NCBI GenBank assembly: GCA_964531735.1
Contig: CAZHGD010000004.1
Coordinates: 1-64,000 of the forward strand
Source: CAZHGD01 sp964531735
Lineage (GTDB): Bacteria > Armatimonadota > UBA10988
Reading direction: 5' to 3'
DNA length: 64,000 nucleotides
Below the pieces are notes generated by a model. The model worked only from the letters and a program-made list of their open reading frames with translations. It searched no databases and was not told the DNA's origin. Shown here one piece after another: positions 40,791 to 48,875 of this stretch. Every line of letters starts with the position of its first letter. Position 1 is the stretch's first letter. Position numbers and translations under genes: made by a program.

Positions 40791-43583
40791 ATGCTCTGCC
40801 GCCCGCTGGCCACGATCGCCTTGCTGCTTGCCACGGTGGCGTGGGGCCAAGCGCCCGCGCCGTTGCCCGACCCTTCGTTCGAGCAGGACCCGCCGGCCTG
40901 GACGCTGATCAAGGCGGCCGGCGCCGAGGGCACGGCCACGCGGGTGGCCACGCCGCGGACCGGGCAGTACGCGCTGCAGGTGGCCAAGACCAGCGGCCTC
41001 GGGTACCTGTTGTTGCAGAGCCCGCCGCTCAAGGTGGCCGCGGGCGCCGAGATGTCCGCGGTGGTGCACCTGCGCTGCGAGGCGCGGTCGTACGACACCT
41101 TGGTCTACTTCGTGAACGTCGACCTCGACGCCGAGGGCAAGGAAATCTATCCGGTCCACTACTCGGCCCACCACTACCGGCGACCGAGTCATCTGCCGCC
41201 GGGCCAATGGGCGCGGCATCCGGTGCGTTGGCAGCCTAACGCCGGCGCGGTGGCCACGCGGCTCCGCGTGGTGGTGGCCGGCAACCCGTGTCGGCTGCTG
41301 TTCGATGACGCCGAGTTCGGCCCGGCGGCGAAGCCGGCCGTGCACGCAGGGGTCCACAACAGCACCGAGCCGCCGTTCGATGAGGCCAAGGCCCGCGCGA
41401 ACCTGGCCCGCCGCGTGGCGCAGCCGGCGCGCTGCGAGCCGGTGGGCGGACGGCCGGTGATCAGCGTGGGCGACGCCTTCCGCGCGGCGCTGATCCACCA
41501 GGGCTGCTTCTGGCAGCCGGCGCAGTCGCGCTACCGCGGCTTCGCGGCGGCCGGCGTACACTTGCAGACCGTGGCCGTGCAGATGGGTCCGCTGACCGAC
41601 CTGCCGCAGACGGCGTGGAAGTACCCGCAGGGCTGCGACTTCCGCAACCTGGAACGCGACCTGCTGCAAGCGGTCGGCGCCGATCCGTTAGTGCAGGTCA
41701 TCCTGCTGGTGCGCTGCGACGCACCACGGCAGTGGACGCTCGATCACCCTGATCACGTCTGGACCGCCGAAAACGGCCGCAAGTGGATCTGCGGCGACGG
41801 CATGCACCCGACCCACCAGGGCGAGCAGCCCGGCCCGCGCGAGACGCTGACGGCCAGCTACGGCTCGCCGCTCTACGCCGCCGACCTGGCGCAGCGGCTG
41901 ACCGAGCTGGGCACGTACCTGGCGCGTAGCGAGGTCGGCAAGCTGGTGGTGGGCTTCATGGTCGGCGGCTGCAACGACGGGCAGTTCTTCGACGGTAGCC
42001 TGGGCGGCGAGTTCGATCATTCGCCGGGGCATCAGCTCGGTTTCCGCGCCTGGCTGCGCGAGCAGTACCGCGACGATGCCGCGCTGCAACGCGCCTGGGG
42101 CGAGCCGCAAGCCCGTCTCGCCACCGCGACCGTGGCGCCCGAGGCGGCGCGCAAGGGCCTGCCGGCGTTTGCCACCCAACCGGGCAGGGAGCAACGCGTC
42201 GCCGATTCGGCTCGCTACTCGTCCGTCTCGGCCGCCCGACTGGTCCGTTACTTCGCCCGGGCGCTGAAGCGCGCGCTCGGTCGCCCGGCCTTCACCATCA
42301 CCTACTGGCCCGACGCTGCGCACGACGGCGGGCTGAACCGCTACGCGCTGGCCGAACTGATGGACGGGCCCGATCGCATCGACGCCGTGGCCACGGTGCA
42401 TGACTACGGCGAGTGGCGGCAGCTCGGCGGCACCGGTGGGGTCAACGGCGTCTGGGGCGCGCACCGCTTGCGCGGCGTGCTGCCGATCGTGGAGCTGGAC
42501 TACCGCACCTACCGGTCCGGCATGGCCGAACCGTGGGGCGTCGATCAACTGGGCGCGACGCTGACCGCCGAGGGCTTCCGCGCCCAGGCGCTGCGCGACA
42601 TCGGCGCGGCGGCCAGCCGCGGCATGGGCGCCTGGTTCTACGACATGAGCGGCGGCTGGTACGACGACCCGGCGCTTTGGCCGACCGTGGCCGAATCGGC
42701 CCGCATCATGGCCTGGGCGCACCGCCCGGAGGCACCGGCCCCGGCGGCTCGCCTGGCCGTGCTGGTGGACGAGGAAGCCGGCTGGCGCGCCACGCCGGCG
42801 GGCATGTCGGCCCTGCACAGCGGCACCAACCCGCAGCGCCTGGCACTGAACCTGTCCGGCGTGCCGTACGACTACCACCTGCTGGACGATGTCCGGCGCA
42901 CGGACTTCCCCGACTATCGCGCCACCATCGTGCTGGCCGGCTTCTGCCTGCGCCGGCCGCAGGTGGCGGCGCTGAAGCAGCGCTGTCTGGGACCGGGCAA
43001 GGTGCTGGTCCTGCCGGCGGCCACCGGCCTGGCCTCGCCCGACTACCCGGACGCAACCGCGTTGGTCAAGGACCTGTGCGGCCTGGACCTGCGGCTCCGG
43101 CCCGCCGGCGCGCGGTCGACCTGCGTGGCCGCGCCGGGCAGTGACCCGCTGGCGGCCGGGCTGGATCCGGCGTTCGTGCCCGATGGCCAACTGGCCCTGC
43201 CGAGTCTGCTGCCGGTCGATCCGCGGATGACCGTCTTCGGCCGCTTCGCGGATGGCGAACAGGCGCCGTCGCACGCCGTGGCGCGCACGCCACAGGGCGC
43301 TGTCGTGGTGGTCAACGGTCCCCTGACGCCGCAGTTGGTGGCCAATGTGGCCCGCGAAGCCGGCATCACCGGGGGCGGCACCGCCGGGCAGGTGACCTAT
43401 GTCGGCTGCGGCGTGGCCGTGGCGCACCGCGTGGCGCCCGGGCCGCTGGAGGTGCGGTTCGAGCAACCGGTCGACTTGCTGGCCACCGACGGGACCACCG
43501 TGGTGGCGCGTGGCCAGCGGAGTTGGTCGCCGGAGGTGAAGCTGCTGGAGACCGCGGTGGTGCTGTACAGAGCGGCGCGGTGA
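40791..43583 (+). CDS. Secreted GH42-like (beta-galactosidase-type) glycoside hydrolase
   Basis: 930 aa. Signal peptide MLCRPLATIALLLATVAWG with GGAGAG upstream. Order: carbohydrate-binding-like sandwich (about 22-175; PLPDPSFEQDPPAW), a TIM barrel (about 210-640), then an alpha/beta GATase/trimerisation-like domain (about 645-770) and a small C-terminal sandwich. FRAWLREQYRDDAALQRAWGEP (about 418) is typical of GH42-related barrels. A Glu in VELDYRTYR (about 567) is at the nucleophile strand, but strand 4 reads GGCNDGQFFD with Asp where an acid/base Glu is expected. Activity is therefore uncertain. Coupled to the following gene by GTGA. Confidence 0.7.
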   Translation: MLCRPLATIALLLATVAWGQAPAPLPDPSFEQDPPAWTLIKAAGAEGTATRVATPRTGQYALQVAKTSGLGYLLLQSPPLKVAAGAEMSAVVHLRCEARSYDTLVYFVNVDLDAEGKEIYPVHYSAHHYRRPSHLPPGQWARHPVRWQPNAGAVATRLRVVVAGNPCRLLFDDAEFGPAAKPAVHAGVHNSTEPPFDEAKARANLARRVAQPARCEPVGGRPVISVGDAFRAALIHQGCFWQPAQSRYRGFAAAGVHLQTVAVQMGPLTDLPQTAWKYPQGCDFRNLERDLLQAVGADPLVQVILLVRCDAPRQWTLDHPDHVWTAENGRKWICGDGMHPTHQGEQPGPRETLTASYGSPLYAADLAQRLTELGTYLARSEVGKLVVGFMVGGCNDGQFFDGSLGGEFDHSPGHQLGFRAWLREQYRDDAALQRAWGEPQARLATATVAPEAARKGLPAFATQPGREQRVADSARYSSVSAARLVRYFARALKRALGRPAFTITYWPDAAHDGGLNRYALAELMDGPDRIDAVATVHDYGEWRQLGGTGGVNGVWGAHRLRGVLPIVELDYRTYRSGMAEPWGVDQLGATLTAEGFRAQALRDIGAAASRGMGAWFYDMSGGWYDDPALWPTVAESARIMAWAHRPEAPAPAARLAVLVDEEAGWRATPAGMSALHSGTNPQRLALNLSGVPYDYHLLDDVRRTDFPDYRATIVLAGFCLRRPQVAALKQRCLGPGKVLVLPAATGLASPDYPDATALVKDLCGLDLRLRPAGARSTCVAAPGSDPLAAGLDPAFVPDGQLALPSLLPVDPRMTVFGRFADGEQAPSHAVARTPQGAVVVVNGPLTPQLVANVAREAGITGGGTAGQVTYVGCGVAVAHRVAPGPLEVRFEQPVDLLATDGTTVVARGQRSWSPEVKLLETAVVLYRAAR

Positions 43584-44602
43584 GCGACACTGTCGAGCAC
43601 CTGGGCAGCGCGAACCAGGCCGCCTGGGACGCCTTCGTGGCGGCTCATCCCAGCGGCGCGTTCGCGCAGCTCAGCGGTCACCTGCGGGTCTTGGCCGACA
43701 CCACGCACTACCGGCCCGAAGGCCGTCTGCTGCGTCGTGGCGGCGAGGTCCGCGGGGTGCTGGCCTGGGTCGAAGCGCGCTGGTTGCGGCAGGCGGTGTC
43801 GCTGCCGTTCTACGAGTACGGCGGGCCGCTGCTGGCGCCCGATGCCGACGCCGGCGAGGTGGCGGCGTTGCTGGCCGCGGCGCCGCCGCTCGAACTGCGG
43901 CTGGCGCACGGCTGGACCGCGCCGCCGGCGGCGGTGCAGCGGCAGGCGCTGTACCCGTTCGCGATCCTGTCGCTCGAAGCGGATCCCGAGCGGATCCTGG
44001 CGGCCTGCGACCGGCAGGTGCGCAAGGCCGTGCGCAAGGCCGAGCGCGAAGGTGTGACCATCGTACACACCCAGTCGCCCGAGACCATCGAGCGCTGGTT
44101 CTACCCGGCCTACCTACGCTGGATGCGCGACCGGCACGGCACGCCGCCGCTCTCGGGCGACTACTGGCTGGCTTGCGCCGAGCACCTGGCCGGTCAGATG
44201 CACCTGTTCAGCGCCTGGCATCACGGCCGGCTGATCGCGCAGTTGCTCGGCTTCGCCACCGGCCGCCGGGTGGTCATCACCACCATCGTCAGCGACGAAG
44301 ACGACTGGGGGCTGCGACCGAACGACCTGGTGCACTGGGCCTTCGTCCGCTGGGCCTGCCTGAACGGGTGCCGGTGGTTCGACTTCGGCGGCGCGCGCTA
44401 CGAGGGTCAGCGGCGGTACAAGGAGAAATGGGGCTGCACCTTCGGCACGTATGAGCAAGGCGTCTGGCCCGCCGGCCCGGCGCTGCCGCCGCCGGCGCCC
44501 GAATCCGCACCCGCCGAGCTGGCCCGCCGCGGCTGGCGACACCTGCCGCTGGCCTGGACGCGCCGGCTGGGCCCGCCGTTGCGCGAGCTGTTGACGCTGT
44601 GA
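43580..44602 (+). CDS. FemAB/FemX-like GNAT-fold acyltransferase
   Basis: 340 aa. The GTG start at 43580 overlaps the upstream TGA (GTGA). The double-GNAT layout of Fem proteins is visible: N-terminal AWDAFVAAHPSGAFAQLSGH, LPFYEYGGPLL, QVRKAVRKAEREGVTIV (about 160-175), and the second half HLFSAWHHGRLIAQLLGF and WFDFGGARYEGQRRYKEKWG (about 275-295). The family transfers amino acids from tRNA to peptidoglycan precursors, or acts in exopolysaccharide export (XrtA/PEP-CTERM FemAB). Polysaccharide modification is the likelier role here given its neighbours; that is inference. Confidence 0.82.
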   Translation: MSDTVEHLGSANQAAWDAFVAAHPSGAFAQLSGHLRVLADTTHYRPEGRLLRRGGEVRGVLAWVEARWLRQAVSLPFYEYGGPLLAPDADAGEVAALLAAAPPLELRLAHGWTAPPAAVQRQALYPFAILSLEADPERILAACDRQVRKAVRKAEREGVTIVHTQSPETIERWFYPAYLRWMRDRHGTPPLSGDYWLACAEHLAGQMHLFSAWHHGRLIAQLLGFATGRRVVITTIVSDEDDWGLRPNDLVHWAFVRWACLNGCRWFDFGGARYEGQRRYKEKWGCTFGTYEQGVWPAGPALPPPAPESAPAELARRGWRHLPLAWTRRLGPPLRELLTL

Positions 44603-45405
44603 GCCGCCGCGTCATCATCAACGCCGACGATTTCGGCCTCTGCACCGAGGTCAACCAGGCGGTGCTGCGCGCGCACGCGCATGGCGTGCTGACCAGTGCC
44701 AGCCTGCTGGTCAACGCGCCCGGCACGGCCGCAGCCGTGGCGCTCGCGCGCGACCTGCCGACGCTCGGGCTGGGCATCCATCTGGCGCTGACGGAGTTGC
44801 AGCCGTTGACCCGCTGCCCCCGCCTCGCGCCGCACGGGCAGTTCGCGTCGTCGCATTCGCTGGTCTACGCCCGCCTGCTGGCACGGCGGGTGACGCGCGC
44901 CGAGGTCCGTGGCGAGATCGAGGCGCAGCTCACCGCGGCGCTGGCCACCGGCCTGCCGTTCGATCATATCGACGGGCATGGCCACGTCCACGTGCTGCCG
45001 CAGGTGCTGGAGGCGGTGGTCGAGATCGGCGGGGCGATGGGCCTCAACCGGCTGCGCTGGCCGGACGAGGCCGAGTGGGAGCCGATCCGGCCATCACTGG
45101 CGGCCCGGCTGAAGCGCGCCTTGGTGCGACGGCTGTGCCAGGCGCAGCGCGACGCCGTGCGCGAGTGGGTCCGACCCGAGCACTTCTTCGGTCTGGCCGC
45201 CAGCGGTCAGATGACGCTCGCCCGCTGGCGCGCGGTGGCGGCGGCGCTGCCGGAGGGCACCAGCGAGGTCATGTGCCACCCGGCCACCGTGGACGGGCTC
45301 TATGCCGGCTACCTGGGTGCCCAGGAGCTGGCAGCGCTGGGCGATGCCGCGCTGGCCGCCGCGCTCCCGGAGCGGGTGCGCTTCGGCGAGTTGCGGCACC
45401 GCTGA
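44599..45405 (+). CDS. ChbG/HpnK (YdjC) family carbohydrate deacetylase
   Basis: 268 aa. The GTG start at 44599 overlaps the FemAB-like stop (GTGA). The family metal site is present: RVIINADDFGLC with Asp10-Asp11, GIHLAL (about His57), and FDHIDGHGHVHVLP (about 112-125). A later MCHPATVDG supplies another conserved His. The family deacetylates N-acetyl sugars, such as chito-oligosaccharides (ChbG) or hopanoid glucosamine (HpnK). HpnK-type spacing looks closer, but no hopanoid genes are in the window. Third gene of a coupled trio. It ends 2 bases from the convergent FAD oxidoreductase. Confidence 0.85.
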   Translation: MSRRVIINADDFGLCTEVNQAVLRAHAHGVLTSASLLVNAPGTAAAVALARDLPTLGLGIHLALTELQPLTRCPRLAPHGQFASSHSLVYARLLARRVTRAEVRGEIEAQLTAALATGLPFDHIDGHGHVHVLPQVLEAVVEIGGAMGLNRLRWPDEAEWEPIRPSLAARLKRALVRRLCQAQRDAVREWVRPEHFFGLAASGQMTLARWRAVAAALPEGTSEVMCHPATVDGLYAGYLGAQELAALGDAALAAALPERVRFGELRHR

Positions 45406-45407
45406 GT

Positions 45408-46742
45408 TCACGCGTGCGGCAGATACGCGCCCATGCCGCGCAGCCGCTGCTGCAACTCGCCCACGGCGATGCCGCGGGCGTCGGTGCGCTGCTGGGCCGC
45501 CAGTGCCGCCGCCAGGCCCGCCGCCTGGCCGGTGATGAAACAGCCCGGCATGACGCGAGCCGAACCTTGCAGGAACCGGTCGGCGCTGAGGCAGCGGCCG
45601 GCGACCAGCACGTTGGTCAACTCGCGCGGCACCAGGCACCGGTACGGAATGCCGTAGCTCTCACCCGGCCCGTAGCGTAGCGCGTGGAACTCCGACCACA
45701 TGGCCTGGAAGTTGCCCGCCGACGGCTTCGACATGTGGACGTCGACCGGGTAGTTGTAGCGCCCGATCTCATCGTCGAACACGGCCCGGGCGTTGAAGTC
45801 GTCCAGGCAGAGCACATAGTCGCCCATGATGCGCCGCGTCTCGCGGACCCCGAGCAGCGAGCCGGTGGCCACCAGCTCCATGTGCTCGTAGCCTTTCAGG
45901 TACTCCTTGAAGAACCGCTCGTACTGCGCCAGCAGGCGCCGACCGTAGAGCAAGGCCGCGGTGGTCGACCGTTCGTCGGTGTGGTCCACGCCGAAGGTGT
46001 GACCGATGTTGCCGGTGCCGACATGGCGACCCGTGGCCCAGAAGCCCGGCAGATGCGGGTCGTCGACCTCGATCACGCCGTCGCGGATGGCCTCGGCCAC
46101 GCGATTCTGCGGGTAGGTGCCGTCGCGGTGGACGGCCTCCCAGTCGATGTCGGCCCACAGGCTGCACAACGTGCCGGGCATCAGGTTGCCCTCGGCGTCG
46201 CCCTTCTCGAACGGCGCGCCGGCCCAGGCGGCCAGGTCGCCGTCGCCGGTGGCGTCGACGTACATGGCCGCCTCGATGGCGAACAGCCCGCTCTTGGCCG
46301 CGCAGACCGCCGCGCTGACGCGGCCGTCCTTGGCCTCGACACCGACCAACTGCGTGTGGAACGAGAACTCGGCGCCGGATTCGACCATCAGGTCGTCGTA
46401 GATGCGCTTGAGCCCTTCGGCGCGAATGCCCAGGCTCGAATGAGCGCTCCGCTGGCGGTCGTCGGTCAGGCTGACCGCGCCGCGCGCCCACATCAGGTCG
46501 TAGACGCGCCGGCCGACGCCGTCGGCCAGGAAGTTGACGCCGTCACCAAAGCACATGAAGGCCGGCACCAGCGCCGCCGTGCCCATGCCGCCGAAGCAGG
46601 ACTGGCCCTCGGCGATGAACACCGACGCGCCCTGGCCGGTGGCGGCCAGCGCCGCGGCGATGCCGGCCGGGCCGCCGCCGGCAATGAAGACGTCGACTTG
46701 GTGCCGCACCGGCACGGTGCGGGCAAAGGTGATCGCGGTCAT
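45408..46742 (-). CDS. FAD-dependent oxidoreductase (FAD_oxidored family)
   Basis: 444 aa. The FAD-binding motif VDVFIAGGGPAGIAAALAA (about 16-34) is followed by a family element, CFGGMGTAALVPAFM. ADIDW, MYVDATGDGDLAAWAG (about 158-173) and a C-terminal LVAGRCLSADRFLQGSARVMP (about 386-406) complete the FAD_oxidored pattern. No signal peptide. GGGGAG lies 9 bases before the ATG. Substrate unknown; many relatives lie in carbohydrate loci. It is the last of a seven-gene operon starting at 54282, 16 bases after the Gfo/Idh/MocA gene, so sugar or sugar-acid oxidation is a reasonable inference. Confidence 0.85.
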   Translation of the reverse strand: MTAITFARTVPVRHQVDVFIAGGGPAGIAAALAATGQGASVFIAEGQSCFGGMGTAALVPAFMCFGDGVNFLADGVGRRVYDLMWARGAVSLTDDRQRSAHSSLGIRAEGLKRIYDDLMVESGAEFSFHTQLVGVEAKDGRVSAAVCAAKSGLFAIEAAMYVDATGDGDLAAWAGAPFEKGDAEGNLMPGTLCSLWADIDWEAVHRDGTYPQNRVAEAIRDGVIEVDDPHLPGFWATGRHVGTGNIGHTFGVDHTDERSTTAALLYGRRLLAQYERFFKEYLKGYEHMELVATGSLLGVRETRRIMGDYVLCLDDFNARAVFDDEIGRYNYPVDVHMSKPSAGNFQAMWSEFHALRYGPGESYGIPYRCLVPRELTNVLVAGRCLSADRFLQGSARVMPGCFITGQAAGLAAALAAQQRTDARGIAVGELQQRLRGMGAYLPHA

Positions 46743-46758
46743 CGGGTGATCTCCCCGC

Positions 46759-48084
46759 TCAGGTCAGCTCGAAACCCTGGCGCTGCTCGCGCGCGATGAA
46801 CGTATCGGCCTCGGCGTCGTTGACGAACCGCTCCTTGGCCGGATCCCAGGTCAGCTTGCGGCCCAGCCGCGCGGCCAGGTTGCCCAGGTGGCAGGTGCTG
46901 ATGGTCCGGTGCGTGGTGAACACGTCGGAGATCGGCAGCTTGCGGGTCTGGCAGCAGTCGAAGAAGTTGCCCATGTGCGGCCCGGGCTTGGCGCCCTTGC
47001 GCAGCTCGGTCAGCAGTTCGGCGGGCAGTGGCTTGTCCTTCAGCTCGTCCACCAACGGTCCGCTGAACTTGTCGCGCGCGACGAAGATGGTGCCTTTCTC
47101 GCCGACGATCTGAATGCCGTTGGAGAAGCCCAGCTCCTTGGCGCCGTCGCGGATGTCGATCTCGACGCCGCCGGCGAACGTGCAGCGGAGGTGGAAATGG
47201 TACGGCGCGTTGAAGCAGTCGTCGGCCTTCGCGTAGCCCTTCTCGTAGGCGGTGGGCATCTCGACGGCCACCGGCTCAATGGTGGTCGGCCCGGAGTTCT
47301 CGGCGCCGATGGCCCACTGCGCGATGTCGACGTGGTGCGCGCCCCAGTCGGTCAGCCGGCCACCGGCGGTCTCCAGCCAGAAGCGGAAGTCGTAGTGGCA
47401 GCGTTCCTTGATGTACTCGACCTTCGGCGCCTGACCCAGCCAGAGGTCCCAGTCCAGCTCGGCGGGCGGTGCCGACTTCTTGAACGGGCCGCCCTTCTTG
47501 CCGCCGGGAATGGCGCAGGTGACGCGTCTGATGCGCCCCAGCCGGCCGTCGCGCACCATGGCCACGGCCTTCTGGAAGTAGAGCCGGTTCTCGCTGCGCT
47601 GCTGCGAGCCGACCTGTAGCACGCGGCCGGTCTCCTTGACCACACGGCCCAGGATGCGGCCCTCGTCGATGGTCAGCGTCATCGGCTTTTCGACGTAGAC
47701 GTCCTTGCCCGCGCGCATCGCGTCGGCCGCCATCTTGGCGTGCCAATGGTCCGGCGTGCTGATGATGACGACGTCGATGTCCTTGCGCTCCAGCAGCTTG
47801 CGGTAGTCACCAAAGGCGGCCGCCTGGCCGTCGCGGAAGTCCTGGTTGGCCTTGCGCAACCGCTTCGCATCGACATCGCAGATCGCCGCCAGATCGCCCC
47901 AGCTCATGCAGCGGCGCGCGTTGCCCGAACCCATGCCACCGACCCCGATCGCCGCGATGACCGGCCGCTGGTTCGGCGATTTGGCGCCCTGCGCGAAGCC
48001 GCCCGACACGGCCGACAGGTCGAGCAAGGCCAGCCCGCTCAGGGCCGCGCCGCGCTTGAGGAAGTCTCTGCGGGTACTGCTCAT
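46759..48084 (-). CDS. Tat-exported Gfo/Idh/MocA family oxidoreductase
   Basis: 441 aa. The Tat signal STRRDFLKRGAALSGLALL shows the twin arginine. The Rossmann motif follows as VIAAIGVGGMGSGNARRC (about 42-59), then VVIISTPDHWHAKMA and DVYVEKPMTLTIDEG (E-K-P about 130). The WDLWLGQAP and TDWGAHHVDIAQWAIG blocks are typical of the large Tat-exported branch with bound NAD(P). Members oxidise or hydrolyse glycosides, often via 3-keto intermediates. The ATG at 48084 overlaps the DUF1080 stop (ATGA), linking the two proteins in amount and probably in pathway. Confidence 0.9.
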   Translation of the reverse strand: MSSTRRDFLKRGAALSGLALLDLSAVSGGFAQGAKSPNQRPVIAAIGVGGMGSGNARRCMSWGDLAAICDVDAKRLRKANQDFRDGQAAAFGDYRKLLERKDIDVVIISTPDHWHAKMAADAMRAGKDVYVEKPMTLTIDEGRILGRVVKETGRVLQVGSQQRSENRLYFQKAVAMVRDGRLGRIRRVTCAIPGGKKGGPFKKSAPPAELDWDLWLGQAPKVEYIKERCHYDFRFWLETAGGRLTDWGAHHVDIAQWAIGAENSGPTTIEPVAVEMPTAYEKGYAKADDCFNAPYHFHLRCTFAGGVEIDIRDGAKELGFSNGIQIVGEKGTIFVARDKFSGPLVDELKDKPLPAELLTELRKGAKPGPHMGNFFDCCQTRKLPISDVFTTHRTISTCHLGNLAARLGRKLTWDPAKERFVNDAEADTFIAREQRQGFELT

Positions 48085-48857
48085 GGTTCGTCATATCCCT
48101 TCAGTCGGCGCACCCAGATGTTGCGGTAGCGTACGGGGTTGCCATGGTCTTGGAGCTGCAACGGGCACTCTATCGCCTGGCCCGGAACTTCGACGTTGTG
48201 GTGGACCAGCAGCCCGTTGTGGAACACGGTCAGCCGCGCCGGCTGCGTCAGCTTCTTCTGGTCGTCAAGCCGCGGCGCGACGTAGACCACGTCGTAGCTC
48301 TGCCACTCGCCCGGTTTGCGCGAGGCGTTCACCAGCGGCGGGTACTGACCGTAGATGGCCGCGGCCGAGCCGTCGGCGTAGGTCGGGTTCTGGTACGAGT
48401 CGAGCACCTGCACCTCGCCGTGACCCACGATGAAGAAGCCACTGTTGCCGCGGCCCTGGCTGTTGCCCTTCACTTCGGCGGGCGTGGCCCATTCGAGATG
48501 GATCTGGGCATCGCCGAACTTCTCCTTGGTGGTGATGCTGCCCGTCTTGGCCACCACCTCGAAGTAGCCGTCGGCGACCTTCCACTTGGCCTCGCCCTTG
48601 CCGCCTTGCCAGGCCGACAGGTCCTTGCCGTCAAACAGCACCACGGCATCGGAGGGCGCCGTGCCGGCGGCGGGCGTCGACGCCGTACCCGGATCGACCA
48701 CGCGCGGCTGCGGGCGCTTGCCGTCGTGCTGGCGCCACTTGCCGCCCGGCGTGAACGGCGCCTCCTTCTTCTCGGCGGCGCCGCAGTGCCAGACGCCGGC
48801 CAGCAACAGTAGCGCCAAGGCCGCCGCCACCGGCAACGGCCAATGTCTCGTCTTCAT
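48081..48857 (-). CDS. DUF1080 (3-keto-disaccharide hydrolase-type) secreted protein
   Basis: 258 aa. Signal peptide PLPVAAALALLLLAGVWHCG (the WHC is not a lipobox). DUF1080 pattern: DAVVLFDGKDLSAWQG (about 70-85), WKVADGYFEV, GDAQIHLEWATP, RGNSGFFIVGHGEVQVLDSY, GEWQSYDVVYVAP, TVFHNGLLVHHNVEV, and a final PLQLQDHGNPVRYRNIWVR. The concanavalin-like family includes enzymes that cleave 3-keto-glycosides. Coupling by ATGA to a Tat-exported Gfo/Idh/MocA dehydrogenase fits a two-step extracytoplasmic oxidise-then-cleave reaction (inference from family knowledge). Confidence 0.88.
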   Translation of the reverse strand: MKTRHWPLPVAAALALLLLAGVWHCGAAEKKEAPFTPGGKWRQHDGKRPQPRVVDPGTASTPAAGTAPSDAVVLFDGKDLSAWQGGKGEAKWKVADGYFEVVAKTGSITTKEKFGDAQIHLEWATPAEVKGNSQGRGNSGFFIVGHGEVQVLDSYQNPTYADGSAAAIYGQYPPLVNASRKPGEWQSYDVVYVAPRLDDQKKLTQPARLTVFHNGLLVHHNVEVPGQAIECPLQLQDHGNPVRYRNIWVRRLKGYDEP

Positions 48858-48875
48858 CGCGGGCTCGCTCCCACC

